A stretch of 64,000 bases of DNA from Bog-473 sp963754445 (GTDB taxonomy: Bacteria; Actinomycetota; Acidimicrobiia; Acidimicrobiales; RAAP-2), in NCBI GenBank assembly GCA_963754445.1, contig CAVWFT010000002.1, positions 1,550,001-1,614,000 of the forward strand, given 5' to 3'. Position numbers and translations under genes: made by a program. This document shows, one piece after another, positions 49,329-57,292 of this stretch. Positions within the stretch are counted from its first letter, which is position 1. Each line of letters begins with the position of its first letter. The notes beneath the pieces were generated by a model. It ran no database searches. It was not told the origin of the DNA and was given only the letters and a program-made list of their open reading frames with translations.

Positions 49329-50090
49329 ATGGCGAAGAGACTCGAGGGAACGGTCGCGCTGGTGACCGGGGCCAGCAGCGGCATCGGTGAGGCGACCGCG
49401 CTCGTACTGGCCGAGGAGGGCGCCCGGGTGGCACTCGTGGCCCGGCGCAGGGACAAGCTCGAGGCCTTGGCCGAGCGCCTGGGAGGGTCCGCCGGCGCGC
49501 TGGTGATCGAAGCCGACATCACCGATCTCGGGCAGGCACGGCAGGCGGTGGCGACCACGGTTGCCGAGCTGGGCCGGCTCGACCTGCTCGTCAACAACGC
49601 CGGCGTCATGCTGCTCGGACCGATCGTTGGGGCGCCGATCGAGGAATGGCAGCGCATGATCGAGCTCAACCTTCTCGGACTGCTCTATTGCACGCATGCC
49701 GCGCTCCCACACCTGCTCGAGGCGGCCGAAGGCGATCCCCGCGGCGTGGCCGACATCGTGAACGTCAGCTCGGTGGCCGGACGGGTGGCCCGACTCAACA
49801 GCGGCGTGTACAACGCCACCAAGCACGGAGTCGGAGCTTTCAGCGAGTCGTTGCGCCAGGAGGTGACGACCCGCCACGTGCGGGTCACTCTCATCGAGCC
49901 CGGGGCGACGGCGACCGAGCTGGCCTTCCACAACCGGCCGGAGATTCTCGAGGGCATGGCACAGACCTTTGGCGGCATCGAGATCATGCAGGCGGAGGAC
50001 ATCGCCGAGAGCATCCGCTACGCCGTCACCCAGCATCGGCGGGTCGCCGTCAACGAAGTGCTCGTCCGCCCGACCGAGCAGGAGCGCTGA
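49329..50090 (+). CDS. Short-chain dehydrogenase/reductase (SDR)
   Basis: This 253-residue classical SDR has TGASSGIG at 14-21, NNAGVMLLGPI, Ser in NVSSVAG and the catalytic pair YNATK. FSESLRQEV and RVTLIEPGATATEL are characteristic of the clavaldehyde-dehydrogenase/YdfG-like group. GGAGG lies 5 nt before the ATG. Its stop is followed after one base by the kinase-like gene. Confidence 0.88.
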   Translation: MAKRLEGTVALVTGASSGIGEATALVLAEEGARVALVARRRDKLEALAERLGGSAGALVIEADITDLGQARQAVATTVAELGRLDLLVNNAGVMLLGPIVGAPIEEWQRMIELNLLGLLYCTHAALPHLLEAAEGDPRGVADIVNVSSVAGRVARLNSGVYNATKHGVGAFSESLRQEVTTRHVRVTLIEPGATATELAFHNRPEILEGMAQTFGGIEIMQAEDIAESIRYAVTQHRRVAVNEVLVRPTEQER

Positions 50091-50091
50091 G

Positions 50092-50643
50092 ATCGAGCGG
50101 GTCGCCGTCGTCGGGTGCTCGGGGTCGGGGAAGACCACCCTTGCGCTGGCGTTGGCCCGGACGCTGGGGGCACCGCACGTCGAACTCGATGCCATCTTCC
50201 ACCAGCCGAATTGGACCGAGCTCGAGCCCCGGGAGTTCCGGGCCCGGGTCGACGAGGTGACGAGCACGCCGCGTTGGGTCGTCGACGGCAACTATTCGGT
50301 GGTGCACGACGTGGTCTGGGAGAAGGCTGACACCGTCGTGTGGTTCGACCTTCCACGCGCCACGGTGCTGTGGCGCGTGGTGCGCAGGACGCTGCGCCGT
50401 GTCGTGACGCGCCAGGATCTCTGGAACGGGAACAGGGAGCCGTTGTCGAATCTCTGGTCCCTCGACCCGCAGAAGTCGATCATCGTCTGGGCCGCCACCC
50501 AGCACGGCAAGTATCACGATCGCTACCTGGCTGCGGAGTGCGATCCCCGATGGTCGGGGATCCGTTTCGTCCGCCTGCGCTCACAGAGCGAGACGGACAC
50601 CTTCCTGGCTGGAGTGCGGCCGGTTTCGATGAGAGAGGAGTGA
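50092..50643 (+). CDS. Adenylate-kinase-like P-loop protein (FlaR/topology-modulation type), apparent ATC start
   Basis: This 183-residue protein has Walker A GCSGSGKTT at about 8-16, the LD..FH.PNW motif (LDAIFHQPNW) and WVVDGNYS of the FlaR/DNA-topology-modulation group of small P-loop kinases. No ATG, GTG or TTG exists at the homologous start: the codon 7 nt after AGGAG is ATC, followed by ERVAVVG, where relatives have a Met. Translation from ATC, or a single-base difference from ATG, are both possible. The role in the cell is unknown. Confidence 0.75.
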   Translation: MERVAVVGCSGSGKTTLALALARTLGAPHVELDAIFHQPNWTELEPREFRARVDEVTSTPRWVVDGNYSVVHDVVWEKADTVVWFDLPRATVLWRVVRRTLRRVVTRQDLWNGNREPLSNLWSLDPQKSIIVWAATQHGKYHDRYLAAECDPRWSGIRFVRLRSQSETDTFLAGVRPVSMREE

Positions 50644-50646
50644 GCG

Positions 50647-51423
50647 GTGGAGCTCGAGTTGGAGGGCAAGGTCGTGTTGATCACCGGGGGCACCGACGGG
50701 TTGGGGTTGGCTCTCGCCTCGCAGCTGGCCTCCGAGGGTGCCGCGGTCGGCGTGTGCGGGCGCGACGAGGCTCGCCTGGACGCGGCTCGATCGGCCATCG
50801 AGGACGCCGGCGGCGACGTGCTGGCCATTCGCGCCGACGTGTCGCGGCTCGAAGACATCGAGGCCTTCGTCGACGCCGCTGCCGGACGCTGGGGCCGGAT
50901 CGACGGCGTCGTTCACAACGCAGGACGTGCATCGGGCGGCAGGCTGGAGTCGATCAGCGACGAGACGTGGGAAGCAGACTTCCAGCTCAAGCTGATGGCT
51001 TCTGTGCGCCTGACCCGCCTTGCCCTGCCGCATTTGCGGGCCAGCCGGGGCTCGGTGCTGTTCACCCTGGCCATCGCGGCGAAGGCGCCCGGATCGGGCA
51101 GCGAGCCCAGCTCGGTCAACCGCGCCGCCGGCATGGCCCTCATGAAGGCGCTTTCCAAGGAGTTGGCGCCGGAGGGAATCCGGGTGAACGCCGTGCTCAT
51201 CGGTTTCATCGAGAGTGGCCAATGGGTTCGTACGGCCGCCGGCTCGGGTGTCGAGCTGGCGGACTTCTACGAGAACTTCGCGCACGACGCGGGCATCCCC
51301 CTCGGGCGGTTCGGTCGTGCCCGGGAATTTGCCGATCTCGGCAGCTTCCTGCTGTCGGCCCGGGCCGCCTACCTGACCGGCGTCGCGATCAACCTCGACG
51401 GAGGGCTCTCGCCCGCCGTCTGA
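50647..51423 (+). CDS. SDR-fold protein without the Tyr-Lys catalytic pair
   Basis: This 258-residue protein keeps the NAD-binding pattern GGTDGLG at 14-20 and HNAGRASGG, and the C-terminal LTGVAINLDGGLSP. The catalytic helix reads SEPSSVNRAAGMALMKAL: no Tyr occurs between residues 140 and 175 and the YxxxK pair is replaced by a Ser/Arg pair. It belongs to an actinobacterial SDR subgroup with this helix, as far as I can judge. It may bind a nucleotide without hydride transfer. It starts with GTG 3 nt after the upstream stop. Confidence 0.78.
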   Translation: MELELEGKVVLITGGTDGLGLALASQLASEGAAVGVCGRDEARLDAARSAIEDAGGDVLAIRADVSRLEDIEAFVDAAAGRWGRIDGVVHNAGRASGGRLESISDETWEADFQLKLMASVRLTRLALPHLRASRGSVLFTLAIAAKAPGSGSEPSSVNRAAGMALMKALSKELAPEGIRVNAVLIGFIESGQWVRTAAGSGVELADFYENFAHDAGIPLGRFGRAREFADLGSFLLSARAAYLTGVAINLDGGLSPAV

Positions 51424-51426
51424 GCC

Positions 51427-51675
51427 CTATTCGTTGTAACCCACCGTCTCCAGGGCATCGCCTGCTCCCTGGGGTGCCAGCCCGACGGCGAAGCCGTCGA
51501 TCATGTCGATGCGGGTGAGGGCATCGACATGAGGACGCCCGTCGCCACCCCATTTCGTCTTGGCCGCCCGACGGGCCGTGAGCTCGTCTTCGGCGACGAC
51601 GAACACCACCTCGTGGTCCTCACCCATCCGTCCAGCCGCCAGCTCGCCGCCCAGAAATGCCGCGTAGAGGTGCAC
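51427..51675 (-). CDS. Small DUF1543-like protein
   Basis: This is an 82-residue protein starting at a GTG (VHLYAAFLGGELAAGRM). The order LGG, then EDHEVVFVVAED, then a Lys-rich helix, W-GGDGRPHVDALTRI and a final hydrophobic strand resembles DUF1543, a small alpha/beta family of unknown function. It diverges from the epimerase gene with only 30 nt between starts and converges with the SDR gene at 3 nt. Function unknown. Confidence 0.6.
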   Translation of the reverse strand: MHLYAAFLGGELAAGRMGEDHEVVFVVAEDELTARRAAKTKWGGDGRPHVDALTRIDMIDGFAVGLAPQGAGDALETVGYNE

Positions 51676-51705
51676 GCGGCGAGCGTAGCGAGTACGAAGG
51701 GGACC

Positions 51706-52626
51706 ATGAGCCCAGATGCCTTGACCGGATCCACCATCGTCGTCACCGGGATCACCGGGCAGGTGGCGCGCCCGTTGGCGCTCGCCCTGGCCCGCGACAA
51801 CCGTGTCGTCGGTGCCGCCCGCTTCACCGACGTCGAGGCCCGGGAGGCCCTCGAGAAGGCCGGCATCGAGTGCATGCCGGTCGACCTGGAGGCGGGTGAC
51901 GTCGAGGCCCTGCCGGCCGACGCCGACTACGTGCTCAATTTCGCCGTGGCCAAGACGAACGACTGGGACCGCGACCTCGCCGCCAACAGCGGGGGATTGG
52001 CCGCGCTCATGGAGCACCATCAGCATGCGAAGGCGTTCCTCCATTGCTCCTCGACCGCTGTCTACAAGCCGGCGGGGCACCACGTCTTCGCCGAGGACGG
52101 CCCACTCGGTGACAACCATGGCGTCTGGCCCTTCCTGCGCACCTACAGCATCTGCAAGATCGCGGCCGAGGGAACCGCTCGCTGGGGCGCACAGCGTTTC
52201 GATCTCCCCACGACGATCGCCCGGCTGTCGGTGCCCTACGGCGACAACGGTGGCTGGCCGGCCATCCACCTCCACATGATGCTGTCCGGTAGCGCCATTC
52301 CGGTGCACGTGGATGCACCGAGCGTCTACCACCCGCTGCATGCGGACGACATCGTCGCCATGGTGCCCCGGCTGCTCGCCGCGGCGGACGTGCCGGCCGT
52401 GACGGTCAACTGGGGCGGGAGCGACCCGGTGAGCATCGAGGAGTGGTGCCGCTACCTGGCCCAGCTGGCGGGGGTCGAGGCGCGCTTCGAACCCACCGAG
52501 TCCACCATCGACAGTGTGCAGATCGACACGACGCGCATGCACGCGCTGGCCGGCCGGACCACGGTGCCCTGGCGCGACGGTATGGCGCAGATGGCCCGGG
52601 CCCTGCACCCCGACCGCGTGGAGTGA
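51706..52626 (+). CDS. NAD-dependent epimerase/dehydratase family protein
   Basis: This 306-residue extended SDR has the coenzyme motif GITGQVARP (GxxGxxxxP), Ser in HCSSTAVYKP and the catalytic YSICK pair. LHADDIVAMV is the usual late motif. It likely oxidises or epimerises a sugar or CoA-linked substrate. AAGGGGA precedes the ATG. Its stop overlaps the GTG of the following acetyltransferase (GTGA), so the two are co-translated. Confidence 0.87.
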   Translation: MSPDALTGSTIVVTGITGQVARPLALALARDNRVVGAARFTDVEAREALEKAGIECMPVDLEAGDVEALPADADYVLNFAVAKTNDWDRDLAANSGGLAALMEHHQHAKAFLHCSSTAVYKPAGHHVFAEDGPLGDNHGVWPFLRTYSICKIAAEGTARWGAQRFDLPTTIARLSVPYGDNGGWPAIHLHMMLSGSAIPVHVDAPSVYHPLHADDIVAMVPRLLAAADVPAVTVNWGGSDPVSIEEWCRYLAQLAGVEARFEPTESTIDSVQIDTTRMHALAGRTTVPWRDGMAQMARALHPDRVE

Positions 52627-53087
52627 GCGCGCTGCATTTCGTCCCGGGCGACCCCGAAGAGGCGCCGGCCTCCGAGCTGCTGGCCGCCATGCGGGCCGAG
52701 TTGAACGACGTGTACGGCAACCACGGCAGGCTGGACAATCCGCCCCTGACCCCCGACGAGCTCCGACCGCCGCATGGGGCCTACCTAGTGGGTTACCGCG
52801 GCGGCGTCGTGGTCGGCGGGGGCGGGCTGCGGCACCTCTCGGACGAGGTGGCGGAAATCAAGCGCATGTTCGTGCGTCCCGAGGCCCGATCGCTCGGGGT
52901 GGCCCGGGCGCTGCTCGGTGCCCTCGAAGGCGAGGCCCGCCGTCTCGGCTACCTCCGGACGCGCCTCGACACCGGGCCCAAGCAGGTGCACGGTCTGGCC
53001 CTGTACCGCTCCGCCGGCTACGTGGACGTCCCCGCCTACAACGACAACCCGTTCGCGTGCTTCTGGGGCGAAAAGCAGCTGGGCTGA
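52623..53087 (+). CDS. GNAT-family N-acetyltransferase
   Basis: This 154-residue GNAT has motif A at IKRMFVRPEARSLGVARALLGALEGEARRLGY (R-x-x-G-x-A loop) and LALYRSAGYVDVPAYNDNPFACFWGEKQL as motif B and C-terminus. That ending resembles acetyltransferases of the YitI/PanZ-like type. The GTG start overlaps the epimerase stop. The acceptor is unknown. Confidence 0.85.
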   Translation: MSALHFVPGDPEEAPASELLAAMRAELNDVYGNHGRLDNPPLTPDELRPPHGAYLVGYRGGVVVGGGGLRHLSDEVAEIKRMFVRPEARSLGVARALLGALEGEARRLGYLRTRLDTGPKQVHGLALYRSAGYVDVPAYNDNPFACFWGEKQLG

Positions 53088-53097
53088 ACGAGCAGGC

Positions 53098-53511
53098 TCA
53101 GAACGTCCAGACTTCGACCACCTGGCCGGCCTCCGGTGCGGCCCCGGCTCCCTCGTACGTGGCCCGGGCCGCCAGGTTGTCGTGATCGGTGACGACCCAC
53201 ATCCCGTAGCAGCCGGCGGCGCGGGCCGTCTCGGCCAGGCGATCGACCAGGGCCCGACCGATGCCGCGCCGGCGAGCGGTCTCGTCGACGGCCAGTTCGT
53301 AGAGGAACATCTCGGTGCCCTTGTCGGGGTGGGTCGTCTCGACCCCGCTCACGAAACCCACCGCCCGGTCACCGTCGTAGGCCACGAGGAGATGGTGGCG
53401 GTCGTCGGCCAGGAAGGCTGCGGTGGCCTCGGGACGGGCCGGATGGTCGAAGAGGTGGGAGGCCGACGCCACGAGGCCGTCGTCGCCGGGACCGAGTTCC
53501 CGGATCTCCAT
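53098..53511 (-). CDS. GNAT acetyltransferase, AAC(3)-I-like
   Basis: This 137-residue GNAT has the motif set of aminoglycoside 3-N-acetyltransferase I-like proteins: FLADDRHHLLVAYDGDRAVGFVSGVETTHPDKGTEMFLYELAVDETARRRGIGRALVDRL and WVVTDHDNLAARATYEGAGA. True resistance cannot be inferred; many environmental members act on other amines. It follows the DoxX gene by 4 nt on the same strand and converges with the other GNAT gene. Confidence 0.85.
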   Translation of the reverse strand: MEIRELGPGDDGLVASASHLFDHPARPEATAAFLADDRHHLLVAYDGDRAVGFVSGVETTHPDKGTEMFLYELAVDETARRRGIGRALVDRLAETARAAGCYGMWVVTDHDNLAARATYEGAGAAPEAGQVVEVWTF

Positions 53512-53515
53512 CGGC

Positions 53516-53905
53516 TCAGTCGTCGTGGGGCCCGGGTCGTGCCTGCAGGGCCGCCCAGACCATCAGGCCCTGGAGCGGCAGCCGACCCCACGCCACGGCA
53601 GCTCGGTCCGCGGCGCCGGGGTTGCGACCGCTCCCGCTGTCGAGTGCCATCTGGACGTTGGCCGGGAAGACGGCGGCCAGCACGGCGACGCTGGCCGCAG
53701 CAGCCCAGCGCGTCCGCCGCAGCAGCCCGGCGGCGCACACGAGCTCGGCCACGCCACTGAGGTAGATCAGCGCCCGGTGCTGTTCTGGGGGAATCACCCG
53801 CGGCATGATGGCGGCGAAGGACTGGGGCCGCACCAGGTGCACGATCCCGCTGGTCACGAACGCGGACGCCAGCGCCACCGGTGCCTTCCTTCGGACGGAT
53901 CGCAT
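53516..53905 (-). CDS. DoxX-like small membrane protein
   Basis: This 129-residue protein has four hydrophobic helices and the DoxX pattern FVTSGIVHLVRPQSFAAIMPRVIPPEQHRALIYLSGVAELVCAAGLL, where the HLVRP...P....L...SG..E motif is typical of the subgroup. Function is unclear; relatives act in oxidative-stress membrane complexes. The start lies 39 nt from the divergent SemiSWEET start, so the two share a promoter region. Confidence 0.83.
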   Translation of the reverse strand: MRSVRRKAPVALASAFVTSGIVHLVRPQSFAAIMPRVIPPEQHRALIYLSGVAELVCAAGLLRRTRWAAAASVAVLAAVFPANVQMALDSGSGRNPGAADRAAVAWGRLPLQGLMVWAALQARPGPHDD

Positions 53906-53944
53906 CACCGGGCACTGTACCGTTGCCGCTTCTCGGGAGGAATC

Positions 53945-54229
53945 GTGATCACTCTGCTCGGATCGTTGGCCGCCGTGCTGACCACGGCGTGCTGGCTGCC
54001 CCAGGTCGTGCGGACCGTCCGGCTCGGAGAGGCCCATGACTTCGCCTGGCCGTACCTGGCCATGCTGCTGGCCGGCGTGGCCACCTGGGCCGCCTACGGC
54101 GCCCTCCGTTCCGACCCGCCCATCTACCTGTGCAACAGCATCACGGGCCTTCTGGTGCTGCTCATCATCGGCGTGAAGCTCCGGTCCGAACGGGTCGCGT
54201 CCCAAGAGGTCGGCGCCGGGTCGCCATAG
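53945..54229 (+). CDS. SemiSWEET-type sugar transporter (PQ-loop)
   Basis: This 94-residue protein has three membrane helices. The PQ motif is in TTACWLPQVVRTVRL; helix 2 has GVATWAAYGAL with the conserved Trp and helix 3 LCNSITGLLVLLI with the conserved Asn, both sugar-contacting positions in known SemiSWEETs. It should dimerise into a sugar-permeable pore. The GTG follows GGGAGGA by 3 nt. It lies 33 nt upstream of a four-gene carbohydrate catabolic set, which gives a rare functional context for this family. Confidence 0.85.
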   Translation: MITLLGSLAAVLTTACWLPQVVRTVRLGEAHDFAWPYLAMLLAGVATWAAYGALRSDPPIYLCNSITGLLVLLIIGVKLRSERVASQEVGAGSP

Positions 54230-54262
54230 ACTGCCGCGCATGACGAGACGAGGAGGGGCGGC

Positions 54263-55612
54263 GTGACGCAGGTGACGATCGTCGGGGGCGGCAGTTACCA
54301 GTGGGCTCCTGAGCTCATGGCCGACCTGTTCGGCACGTCGGCGCTGGCCGGCATGCACCTCGTCCTCCAGGACATCGACCCCGCACCGCTGCCCAAGATG
54401 GCGGCGCTGGCCCAGCGGGTCAGCGATGCGCTCGAGGCCAAGGCGACCGTTGCCACGACGACCGATCTGGGGGCCGCGCTCGACGGAGCGGACTTCGTGG
54501 TCGTGTGCATCTCGACCGGCGGCTTCCGCTCCATGGCGGTCGATCTCGACGTGCCGGCCGCTCACGGCATCGTCCAGACGGTCGGCGACACGGTCGGGCC
54601 GGGCGGTATCAACCGCGCCCTGCGCAACATCCCGGTCCTGGTGGGCATCGGCAAGGCGATGGAAGAGCATTGCCCCGACGCCTGGTTGTTCAACATCACC
54701 AACCCCATGACCTGCCTGACCCGGTCCGTCTGTCGGGAAACCTCCATCAAGACCGTGGGTCTGTGCCACGAGGTCGGCAACTTCACCATGGACCTGGCCA
54801 TAGCGCTGGGCAAGCCGTGGGACGCGATCTCGCCCTCGGTGACCGGGATCAATCACTTCCCGGTGCTCACGAAGCTCGACGTCGACGGTCAGGACGGCTT
54901 CACCCTGCTGCGCGATCTCGTGGAGGAGGTGGGTGGCCTCGACTCGTTGGTGCCCACGCCCGGGCGGCCCGAGGCCGAGAAGTTCTCCAAGCTCGACTTC
55001 GCCCAACGCCACCTCTTCAAGCTGACCCTGCTGGACCGCTGGGGCACGTTCCCGGCCGCGGGCGACCGTCACATCGCAGAGTTCGTGTCGTTCGCCCTGA
55101 CGCCCGAATCGAACTGGGGCGCCGCGTACAACATCGAGCTCAGCCCGATCGAACGGCGCGAGGCGCATCAAGCCGGGTACGTGGCCGACGTCGACGCCTG
55201 GCTGGCCGGTACGAAGGACCTGCAGACGTGGCAGTCGGGCGAACTGCCCTCGCCGATGATCCAGGCCATGCTGACCGGAGACCCCTATGAGGCGCCGGTG
55301 AACATCCCGAACACCGGGCAGGCGCCGGACCTGCCCGACGACGTCGTGCTCGAGTCCATCTGCGTCATCGATGACGACGGCATCCGCGGCCGGGACGTGA
55401 CGACGCTGCCCGCCCCCTATAACGAGATCGTCCGCCGCCACGTGGCCACACAGGAGCTGACCATCGAGGCCGCCTTGCGGGGTGACCGCGCGCTGGCCGC
55501 CGAGGCGTTCGCCCTCGACGCCCTGGCCGGGCGCGGCGACCTGCACGAGATGGAGACCATGATCGACGAGCTCTTGGCCGGGACGGCCGAGTGGCTGCCC
55601 CAGTTCGCGTAG
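54263..55612 (+). CDS. GH4-family (NAD+-dependent) glycosidase
   Basis: This 449-residue protein has the GH4-type Rossmann start TQVTIVGGGSYQWAP, GDTVGPGGINRALRNIPV, FNITNPM with Asn147, the metal-binding pair Cys168-His169 (GLCHEVG) and GINHF with Asn197-His198. GH4 enzymes use NAD+ and a divalent metal to cleave alpha- or beta-glycosides by a redox-assisted mechanism; the related GH188 acts on sulfoquinovosides. I cannot assign the sugar. It starts with GTG after a GAGGAGGGG site and leads the catabolic genes. Confidence 0.9.
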   Translation: MTQVTIVGGGSYQWAPELMADLFGTSALAGMHLVLQDIDPAPLPKMAALAQRVSDALEAKATVATTTDLGAALDGADFVVVCISTGGFRSMAVDLDVPAAHGIVQTVGDTVGPGGINRALRNIPVLVGIGKAMEEHCPDAWLFNITNPMTCLTRSVCRETSIKTVGLCHEVGNFTMDLAIALGKPWDAISPSVTGINHFPVLTKLDVDGQDGFTLLRDLVEEVGGLDSLVPTPGRPEAEKFSKLDFAQRHLFKLTLLDRWGTFPAAGDRHIAEFVSFALTPESNWGAAYNIELSPIERREAHQAGYVADVDAWLAGTKDLQTWQSGELPSPMIQAMLTGDPYEAPVNIPNTGQAPDLPDDVVLESICVIDDDGIRGRDVTTLPAPYNEIVRRHVATQELTIEAALRGDRALAAEAFALDALAGRGDLHEMETMIDELLAGTAEWLPQFA

Positions 55613-55634
55613 TCCGAGCATCGAGGGCGCAGAC

Positions 55635-56522
55635 ATGCGAATCGGATTCATCGGCCTGGGCGCCATGGGGCTCCCCATGGCGGGGCACCTGGTGACCGCC
55701 GGCCACGCCGTCACCGTGGCCTCACGCAGCCGCGGGCCCGTCGAGGCGGCGGTCGCGGCGGGCGCGGTCGAAGGTGACGGCCCGCGCCGCGTGGCCGAGG
55801 CCTCGGACGTGATCGTGCTGTGCGTGCCGAACTCACCCGAGGTGGTCGAGGTGGTGGATGCCATGCTGCCGGCGCTCGGACCGGGGCGGACCGTGGTCGA
55901 TTGCTCGACCATCGACCCCGAGGTCGAGCGGGCCCAACATGTCCGGGTCACCGCGTGCGGCGCCCGCTACCTCGACGCACCGCTCTCGGGCGGGACCGCC
56001 GGCGCGGACAAGGGCGCGCTGACCCTGATGGTGGGAGGCGACGCCGACGTCCTGGCCGACACCGAACCCGCGCTCGAGCCCTTCTCCGGGCTCATTGTCC
56101 ACGTGGGCGGCCCCGGGATGGGTCAGGTGGTCAAGCTGTGCAATCAGGTGATCTACGCCGCCCAGATGACCGCCACCGCCGAGGCCACCGCCATGGCCGT
56201 GGCCTCGGGCGTGGACATGGCCAAGCTCTACGAGGTGCTGACCCACGCCACCGGCGACTGCGTGGCCGTGCGCACGCGGCTCCCCGTTCCCGGCGTCGTG
56301 GCCGAGAGCCCGGCCTCCAACGGCTGGCAGCCGGGCTTCATGACCGACCTCATGGCCAAGGACATCGACCTGGCGCTGGCGTACGCCGGACGCAGTGGCG
56401 TCCCCGTTCCGACGACGGCGGCCGCCCGCCAGCTGCTGACCGCCGCGAGCAGCGCCGGCTACGGCCGCGAGGACTTCTCCGCCCTGGCCAAGGTGATCCT
56501 CGCCCTGTCGGGCGCCGCATGA
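55635..56522 (+). CDS. Beta-hydroxyacid dehydrogenase (HIBADH/GarR/YihU family)
   Basis: This 295-residue NAD(P)-dependent dehydrogenase has the coenzyme motif GFIGLGAMGLPMAGHL, substrate-binding DAPLSGGTAGADKGALTLMVGG and catalytic Lys167 with Asn170 (GQVVKLCNQV). Family members interconvert short aldehydes or semialdehydes and hydroxyacids (tartronate semialdehyde, 3-hydroxyisobutyrate, sulfolactaldehyde). Next to an aldolase, reduction of the C3 aldehyde product is a natural guess. Its stop overlaps the aldolase start (ATGA). Confidence 0.88.
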   Translation: MRIGFIGLGAMGLPMAGHLVTAGHAVTVASRSRGPVEAAVAAGAVEGDGPRRVAEASDVIVLCVPNSPEVVEVVDAMLPALGPGRTVVDCSTIDPEVERAQHVRVTACGARYLDAPLSGGTAGADKGALTLMVGGDADVLADTEPALEPFSGLIVHVGGPGMGQVVKLCNQVIYAAQMTATAEATAMAVASGVDMAKLYEVLTHATGDCVAVRTRLPVPGVVAESPASNGWQPGFMTDLMAKDIDLALAYAGRSGVPVPTTAAARQLLTAASSAGYGREDFSALAKVILALSGAA

Positions 56523-57292
56523 CCCGACAGCTCCCTCTCCCTCTCCCGACCCCGGCCCTCATCCTGGCGGCGGACCACCGGGCCCGGGCCGTGCTCACGA
56601 CCGAGAACTGGGGCGAATTCTTCGGATCCCTGGCCAAGGCGTTGCCGGCGTGCGACGGCATCTTGGCCACGGCGCAACCACTGCAGGGTCTGGCCGACTC
56701 CGGGCATCTGTCCGCGGCGCAGCGCACCTACCTGTCGGTCAACCGCACCGGCCTGGCCGGCTCCGCCTTCGAGCTCGACGACCGCCTGGTGGCCAGTGTC
56801 GGCCGGGCGGCCAGTGACGGGTGGACGGGAATCAAGCACATGACCCGGATCGACCTGTCGGATCCGCTCACCGCCGGCGCCCTCGAGTTGCTCGGTCAGG
56901 TCCTCGAGCAGGCCGCCGACGCCGGCCTGGAGGCGCTGATCGAGCCGTTGCTGTGGCGCGACGGCCGGGTCTGCCGGGCACCCGACGACATCGTGCTGGC
57001 CGCCGTCGTCGCCCATGACATCGGAGCACCCGTCATCAAGGTGCCGGTCCCGGCGGTGCCGGCGGGCGAGCAGCGCCGCCGTGCCGTGGCCCGGGTCGTC
57101 GCCGCCGTGTCCGTGCCTGTGTTGTTCCTCGGCGGTCCGATGACCGACGGGGGCCGGTCCCGCGTCCTCGACGAGGTGCGCGACGTCATGGAAGGCGGTG
57201 GGGCCGGGATGGCCATGGGGCGCACGCTGTATCAGGATCCGGACCCGGCCGAGATGGCCGGACTGGTGCGGGCGCTGGTGCACGGTTCGTGA
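56519..57292 (+). CDS. DhnA/LacD/DeoC-type class I aldolase
   Basis: This 257-residue TIM-barrel protein starts with ALILAADHRARAVLTT, the phosphosugar-aldolase ADHR motif, has Lys174 in GAPVIKVPVP as the expected Schiff-base lysine, and ends VLFLGGP...GGGAGMAMGRTLYQDPDP with the phosphate-binding loop. It resembles the Cgl0159, LsrF and YihT groups. It probably splits a phosphorylated ketose made by the kinase encoded next. It is translationally coupled on both sides. Confidence 0.85.
   Translation: MTRQLPLPLPTPALILAADHRARAVLTTENWGEFFGSLAKALPACDGILATAQPLQGLADSGHLSAAQRTYLSVNRTGLAGSAFELDDRLVASVGRAASDGWTGIKHMTRIDLSDPLTAGALELLGQVLEQAADAGLEALIEPLLWRDGRVCRAPDDIVLAAVVAHDIGAPVIKVPVPAVPAGEQRRRAVARVVAAVSVPVLFLGGPMTDGGRSRVLDEVRDVMEGGGAGMAMGRTLYQDPDPAEMAGLVRALVHGS

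Noticed and set aside
47610..50291. 893-codon open frame antisense to the amino-acid permease and SDR
   Set aside because: Shadow frame with no family resemblance and no ribosome site.
53098..53511. Aminoglycoside resistance gene
   Set aside because: The protein is AAC(3)-I-like, but many environmental GNATs share this pattern; resistance cannot be claimed from sequence alone.
53516..55951. 811-codon minus-strand frame ending with the DoxX protein
   Set aside because: Only the last 129 codons look like a protein (DoxX); the upstream part is antisense to GH4 and the dehydrogenase.
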